DNA of 64,000 nt from Actinomadura litoris (lineage in GTDB: Bacteria; Actinomycetota; Actinomycetes; Streptosporangiales; Streptosporangiaceae): assembly GCF_009733595.1 (NCBI RefSeq), contig NZ_WOFH01000001.1, positions 434,001-498,000 of the forward strand, written 5' to 3'. Positions 59,978 to 64,000 of this stretch are shown here, piece by piece (position 1 is the stretch's first letter; every line of letters begins with the position of its first letter). The translations under genes were made by a program, and so were the position numbers. The notes under the pieces were generated by a model that was not told where the DNA came from, made no database searches, and was given only the letters and a program-made list of their open reading frames with translations.

Positions 59978-60868
59978 ATGGACGTGAACACCCGCTCCCT
60001 GCGCTTCTTCATCGAGCTCGCCGAGCAGTTGAACTTCACCCGCGCCTCCGAGCGGCTCTTCATCTCCCAGCCGGCGCTCAGCCGGCGGATCCGCCGGCTT
60101 GAGGAGGATCTGCGCACGCCGCTGTTCGAACGGACGGGCCGGGAGGTGCTGCTGACGGCCGCGGGCGAGGCGTTCCTGCCGCTCGCCCGGCAGCTCATCG
60201 CCGACTGGCAGGCGGCACAGCGCTCCGCGCGCCTCGTGGCCGCCGCCAGGTCCCGCATCCTGCGGGTCGGGTTCGAGGCGTCGGGCGCGGGCGCGCTGGC
60301 CACCCACGCCTACACCGAGTTCATGCGGCGGCACCCCGGCTCCTCCGTGGAGCCCAAGCGTTTCGAGTGGGGCGGGGAGGTCATGGCGCTGCGCGAGGGG
60401 CTGGTCGACGTCGCCTTCGTCTGGCTGCCCGCCGACACCACCGGGCTGCACACCGAGGTCGTTGCCACCGAGCGGCGCATGGTCGGCCTGGCGGCGGGGC
60501 ATCCGCTGGCCGCTCGTGACCGCGTGTCGATCCTGGACCTCGGCGACGAGCCGCTCATGTGGACGCGGCGAGCGCCCAGGGAGTGGGTCGACTGGTGGGC
60601 GGTGAACCCGCGCCCGGACGGGCGCGAGCCGGTCTGGGGTCCGGAGAACGACAACGTCGAGGAGATGCTCGAACACGTGGCGTCCGGCGTGGCGATCTGC
60701 ATCAGCCCGGAGTCGATGGCCCTGCACTACGGCCGACCGGACCTGACCTGGCTTCCCATCGAGGACGTCTCGCCCCTGCGCATCGCGATGTGCTGGCCGG
60801 TGGGCACCACGGGCCGGTCCGTGGCCGACTTCGCGGCCGTGGTCAGGCACCTGTCCGAGCGCGCCTAG
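59978..60868 (+). CDS. LysR-family transcriptional regulator
   Basis: A 296-residue regulator; ATG 59978 has AGGGAGG 6 bases upstream. The winged HTH lies at about residues 3-60 (LNFTRASERLFISQPALSRR, IRRLEEDLRTPLFERTGREV). The effector domain follows (ILRVGFEASGAGALATHAYT; VDVAFVWLPADTTGLHTEVV). LysR proteins usually control the divergent neighbour, here the lipoprotein/MFS/NTF2-like operon, with a small-molecule signal. The candidate T-N11-A box at 59821 supports this. Confidence 0.9.
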   Translation: MDVNTRSLRFFIELAEQLNFTRASERLFISQPALSRRIRRLEEDLRTPLFERTGREVLLTAAGEAFLPLARQLIADWQAAQRSARLVAAARSRILRVGFEASGAGALATHAYTEFMRRHPGSSVEPKRFEWGGEVMALREGLVDVAFVWLPADTTGLHTEVVATERRMVGLAAGHPLAARDRVSILDLGDEPLMWTRRAPREWVDWWAVNPRPDGREPVWGPENDNVEEMLEHVASGVAICISPESMALHYGRPDLTWLPIEDVSPLRIAMCWPVGTTGRSVADFAAVVRHLSERA

Positions 60869-60878
60869 ACCGCGGCGG

Positions 60879-61220
60879 TCAGGAGGGGACGGGCGGGGGT
60901 TCCGGGAGGGGGTCCTCGGGGGTCTCCGGGGCGGTGGGCTCCAGGGCGTGGATCAGTTGGTTGACCCGCTCCAGCACCGGCTCGGGCGGCGGCACGGTGG
61001 ACGGTTCGCCCAGCCGAGTGACGCGCCGGGCGCAGCACAGTTCGACCCCGGCGGCCGCGGCGTCCAGTTCGGCGATGTCGCGTGCCGCGAGGGCGTCGTC
61101 CAAGGCCCGGAGGTACTGTTCCGTGCGGTCCCAGCGGTCGTCGGGCAGGCGCCAGCGCGGGATCTCGTTCAGGAGGTCGAGCAGTTCCTCCCGGACGGAC
61201 GTCTCAGGCCATCGCTCCAC
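60879..61220 (-). CDS. Small CATRA-system-associated protein (partner of CHAT protein)
   Basis: A 113-residue cytoplasmic protein from ATG 61220 on the minus strand, 18 bases downstream of the CHAT gene. It has LLNEIPRWRLPDDRWDRTEQ and a helical segment, then PPPEPVLERVNQLIHALEPT, a pattern I associate with the small proteins found with CHAT-TPR genes in CATRA-type conflict systems. The end is Pro/Glu-rich. Assignment leans on context; it may be a substrate, regulator or inhibitor of the protease. Confidence 0.6.
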   Translation of the reverse strand: MERWPETSVREELLDLLNEIPRWRLPDDRWDRTEQYLRALDDALAARDIAELDAAAAGVELCCARRVTRLGEPSTVPPPEPVLERVNQLIHALEPTAPETPEDPLPEPPPVPS

Positions 61221-61238
61221 ACCAGGGATGCTACGAGG

Positions 61239-64000
61239 TCACGGGACGCCGAGGAGGACGAATCCGGCCCACGTGTAGGGGTCGCGGTAGACCAGCGGGT
61301 GGGAGGCGCGGACCTCCGTCTTGGCCGATCGCAGCGCGTCTGCGGGGCGCGCGCCGGACCGCAGGTGCCGGTGGAAGGCGCGCATCAGCCGGCGGGTGGG
61401 GCGGTCCGGTATCGGCCACAGGCTCACCACGAGGGACTGCGCGCCGGCGTAGAACAGCGCCCTGCTCATGCCGACCAGCCCTTCGCCGCGCGTGATGGGG
61501 CCGACCGCCGTGTCGCAGGCCGAGCAGACGACGACGTCCGCCGTCAGGTCGAGGCCGAACATCTCGTAGACCCGCAGCGTCGCGCCGCCGGTGAAGGACA
61601 GCGCCGAGTAGAGCGGTTCGTGGTCGTCGATGGCGCCGTGGGTGGCCAGATGGACGATCCGGTGCCCGCCGGCCTCGCGGGCGAAGTGCTCCTTGGTCGC
61701 GTCCGGCCCGAGCAGGGCGCGGGCGCCGCCGCCGTACTCCGCCGCGATCTCGGCGACCTCGCGCGTGCCGGGCAGCGACTCCTCCAGCCCGACCCCGAGG
61801 AAGGGCCCGCCCGCGGGACGCCGCGTCCGGCCCGCCAGCTCGCCGAGGACGGTGGCGGACGGCACGTAGGAGACCACCGCCCGGTCCCCCAGCGGCCCGT
61901 CGCGGAACGGCAGCATCTCGAAGGGGAGGTAGGCGAGCGCGCCGCCGGGGACGATGACGAGGCGGCGCGCCGCGTCCAGTTCGGGCGCGACCGGCCCGAG
62001 CAGCAGCCCGGCCAGTTCCCGGCGGGCGGCCTCCGTCGCCTCGTCGCCGAGGGCGCCCTCGCGGTAGCGGGCCAGGGCCCGGTCGAGGAGCTCCTTGATC
62101 CGGTCCTCGCCGCCCCTGATGTGGACGGCGCGCGAGGTCCCGCGCGTGATCGCCCAGACCGCGCAGCCGTAGGGGGCGAGGTGGTAGGCGAGGAGCAGCG
62201 TGCCGCCGTCCAGGAGCCGCTGGGTGGCGGGCAGGTCGAGCGGTTCCGGTTCCTTCAGGGCGGCGTAGCCGGGCAGCTCGTCGCGGATGCGGAGCGTCAC
62301 CCGCTCAAGCCTCTCCTCCACGCGCCGGTACTCGCGCTGCCCGGGGCTCTGCTCGTGCAGGACGGCCAGGCGCGTGCGCAGGTCCTGCTCCTCGGCCAGC
62401 AGCGCCTCCTGCGCGGGGTCCTCGGCCCGGATCTCCAGGCGACGCTCGGAGAGCAGGTCCATGAGCGCGCGGGTGCGGGCGCGTTCGGAGACGTGGAACG
62501 CGCGGTCGTGATCCCCCGGGCCGCCGCGGTGCACCAGGAGGGCGACGAGCCCGGTGAACGGCGTCTGGTGCTCGGCGAAGAGGCTCTCGCGCGCCGTCCC
62601 GATCCCGGCGCGGGCGCGCAGCGACTCGACGATCTCGACGGCCTCGGCGTAGCGGTCCAGCGCCGCGTCCAGTTCGTCGCGGCCCTCGTGGATGACGCCG
62701 AGGTTCACCAGGTCGATCATGGTCGACTCGGACGCCGGGGAGGCCCGCCGCGTGATGTCCAGCGCCCGCCGCGCGGCGGCCAGGGCCTGGTCGAGGTCGC
62801 CCTCGGCTCTGGCGATCACGGCGAGGTTGCCGTGGACGACGGCGGCCGAGGGCGAGTCCGGGACGGACTCGGCGTAGATCGACAGCGCCTCCTCGCAGTG
62901 CCGCCGGGCCGCGGCCAGGTCCTCGTCGATCAGGAAGCCGCCGAGGTTGCCGAGGTCGCGGGCCGTCTCCAGCGAGCGCGGCGCGGCGGCGCGGTCGATG
63001 TCGAGCGCCTCGCGGAACGCGGCGAGCGCGGCCGCGCGGTCCCCGGCGCGGAGCCGCAGGCCGCCGAGCGTGCTCAGCCGGCTCGCCAGCGACGGCGAGC
63101 GCGGGACGACCCGCCGGCTGATCTCCACCGCGCGTTCGACGGCGTCCAGCGCCCGGCCGTCCTCGCCGCGCCGCCGGTGGATCGCCGCGATGTTCGCGAG
63201 GTCGGTGGCGGTCTCGGTGGAGCCGGGGGCCAGCGCCTCGTCGATGTCGAGCGCGCCGTAGTAGTAGCGCAGGGCCTGGTCGAGGTCTCCGCCGAGCCGG
63301 AGCACGTAGCCGACGTTGACGAGTTCGCGGGCGGTCGCCGGCGAGCGGGGGTCCAGCTCGCGCTGCATGACCAGCGCGAGTTCGTAGTGGGTGCGCGCCG
63401 CGTCCAGATCGCCGTACTCGACCAGGACCGAGCCGATCAGGCTCAGGTCGGTCGCCGCCGCGCCGGGGTCGGTCTTCCGGTCGACCTCCAGGGCCCGGCG
63501 GAACAGGGCGAGCGCCTCGTCCAGCTCCCCCAGCGCGAGGTGCACCGTGCCCGCGTTGCTGAGATAGGACGGATAGGCGTCCGGGACGGGGCTGAGGGCG
63601 GACACGATCTCGGCCGCCTTCCGGAACAGCGCGAGCGCCTCGCGCAGTTCTCCGCGCGGCTTGTGCACCGAACCGAGGTTGCTGGTGAACTTCGCCACGT
63701 CGGCGCTTCCGGCGTCGATCCCGGTGGCGATGTCGAGTGCTCGCCCGAAGTGCGTCTCGGCCTCGTCCAGCCTGCTCTGCCGCAGCATGAGGTTCCCGAG
63801 GACGTCGTGCAGGTACTGGAGGAACGGCAGGAGTTCCGCCCGGTCCTCCTCACGCTCGGCGAGCGCGCGTTCCGCCCAGGGCACCGCCTCCTCGTAGCAG
63901 CCGATCGCCTCCAGCTCCTGATGGTCGTCCATCAGCCGCTTGCCGATCCGCGCGTAGGCGACGGCGTTGTTGAGCGGATCCGAGGCGTCGAGTTCCGGTG
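61239..64000 (-). CDS. TPR-CHAT protease (caspase-like), 5' end outside window
   Basis: The frame stays open to the right edge (upstream codons continue TPR-like sequence, so ATG 63932 is internal); more than 920 residues are seen. The first 600 or so form about a dozen TPR units (AVPWAERALAEREED, ALALFRKAAEIVSAL, AIHRRRGEDGRALDAVERAV). The C-terminal CHAT domain has the catalytic His in HRIVHLATHGA (codon at 61638) and Cys in VVCSACDTAVGP (codon at 61515). CHAT proteases act in bacterial immunity and cell death when the repeat domain senses a trigger. The adjoining small protein supports a conflict-system module. Confidence 0.88.
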   Translation of the reverse strand, partial: PELDASDPLNNAVAYARIGKRLMDDHQELEAIGCYEEAVPWAERALAEREEDRAELLPFLQYLHDVLGNLMLRQSRLDEAETHFGRALDIATGIDAGSADVAKFTSNLGSVHKPRGELREALALFRKAAEIVSALSPVPDAYPSYLSNAGTVHLALGELDEALALFRRALEVDRKTDPGAAATDLSLIGSVLVEYGDLDAARTHYELALVMQRELDPRSPATARELVNVGYVLRLGGDLDQALRYYYGALDIDEALAPGSTETATDLANIAAIHRRRGEDGRALDAVERAVEISRRVVPRSPSLASRLSTLGGLRLRAGDRAAALAAFREALDIDRAAAPRSLETARDLGNLGGFLIDEDLAAARRHCEEALSIYAESVPDSPSAAVVHGNLAVIARAEGDLDQALAAARRALDITRRASPASESTMIDLVNLGVIHEGRDELDAALDRYAEAVEIVESLRARAGIGTARESLFAEHQTPFTGLVALLVHRGGPGDHDRAFHVSERARTRALMDLLSERRLEIRAEDPAQEALLAEEQDLRTRLAVLHEQSPGQREYRRVEERLERVTLRIRDELPGYAALKEPEPLDLPATQRLLDGGTLLLAYHLAPYGCAVWAITRGTSRAVHIRGGEDRIKELLDRALARYREGALGDEATEAARRELAGLLLGPVAPELDAARRLVIVPGGALAYLPFEMLPFRDGPLGDRAVVSYVPSATVLGELAGRTRRPAGGPFLGVGLEESLPGTREVAEIAAEYGGGARALLGPDATKEHFAREAGGHRIVHLATHGAIDDHEPLYSALSFTGGATLRVYEMFGLDLTADVVVCSACDTAVGPITRGEGLVGMSRALFYAGAQSLVVSLWPIPDRPTRRLMRAFHRHLRSGARPADALRSAKTEVRASHPLVYRDPYTWAGFVLLGVP

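Noticed and set aside
60868..60880. Palindrome GACCGCGGCGGTC between LysR and the CATRA-associated gene
   Set aside because: The loop would be one base and there is no T-run, so a terminator cannot be supported.
1..64000. CRISPR arrays, tRNA and rRNA genes
   Set aside because: Looked for regularly spaced direct repeats, cloverleaf-like ends (GGTTCRANNCC) and rRNA core motifs; none convincing.

Overview
The window looks like the chromosome or a large accessory element of a high-GC filamentous actinomycete. Strong G/C bias at third codon positions, GTG starts, ATGA/GTGA-coupled operons, SARP/AfsR regulators, SAV2177-type methyltransferases and FxLD-type lanthipeptide genes all point to an Actinomadura/Streptosporangiales- or Streptomyces-like host. 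The genus is inferred, not proven. I saw no rRNA gene, tRNA gene or CRISPR array.

Region 1 (1-8.6 kb) is a tightly coupled Tad/Flp-pilus-like operon: SAF/CpaB end, CpaE-like P-loop protein, TadA ATPase, TadB and TadC membrane proteins, a small Flp-like pilin, three TadE/TadG-like pseudopilins, and a membrane LysM protein fused to a SARP-type (BTAD) domain. Region 2 (8.9-12.3 kb) has a UvrD-like helicase fused to a PD-(D/E)XK nuclease, an HNH remnant and a HAD hydrolase.

Region 3 (12.3-29.7 kb) is one long co-directional array. It starts with an XRE regulator, small orphan proteins, two SAV2177-type methyltransferases (the second with an eroded SAM site), a HAD protein coupled to an NB-ARC/TPR STAND-like protein with no Walker A lysine, an endonuclease/exonuclease/phosphatase-fold protein and several orphans. 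It ends in a class I FxLD-type lanthipeptide cluster: a GRDP-like protein, an APH-type kinase, an O-methyltransferase, a 50-residue precursor, LanB, LanC and a stand-alone SpaB_C protein. No dedicated transporter or leader protease is visible.

Region 4 (30-46 kb) is a defence island with an insertion-sequence graveyard. A complete type I restriction-modification operon (hsdR, hsdM, hsdS, visibly lower in GC) is followed by nested IS110, IS481, IS5 and IS630 remnants. One intact IS5-family element has perfect 25-bp ends, and a second has 25-bp ends and a TTA duplication. Beyond these lie a GmrSD-like DUF262 nuclease and a divergent 900-residue RecD-like helicase with an unrecognised 500-residue N-terminus.

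Region 5 (46-64 kb) mixes chromosomal accessory genes and decayed pieces. It holds remnants of a large serine recombinase, AhpD and a response regulator; NTF2-like, CGNR, MFS and FMN-reductase genes; an AfsR-like regulator; an AMIN-like lipoprotein; a frameshifted propeller-like secreted protein; and a LysR gene divergent from a lipoprotein/MFS/secreted NTF2-like operon that ends in a strong hairpin. It closes with a CHAT-protease/TPR protein and its small partner (CATRA-type conflict module), which runs off the right edge.
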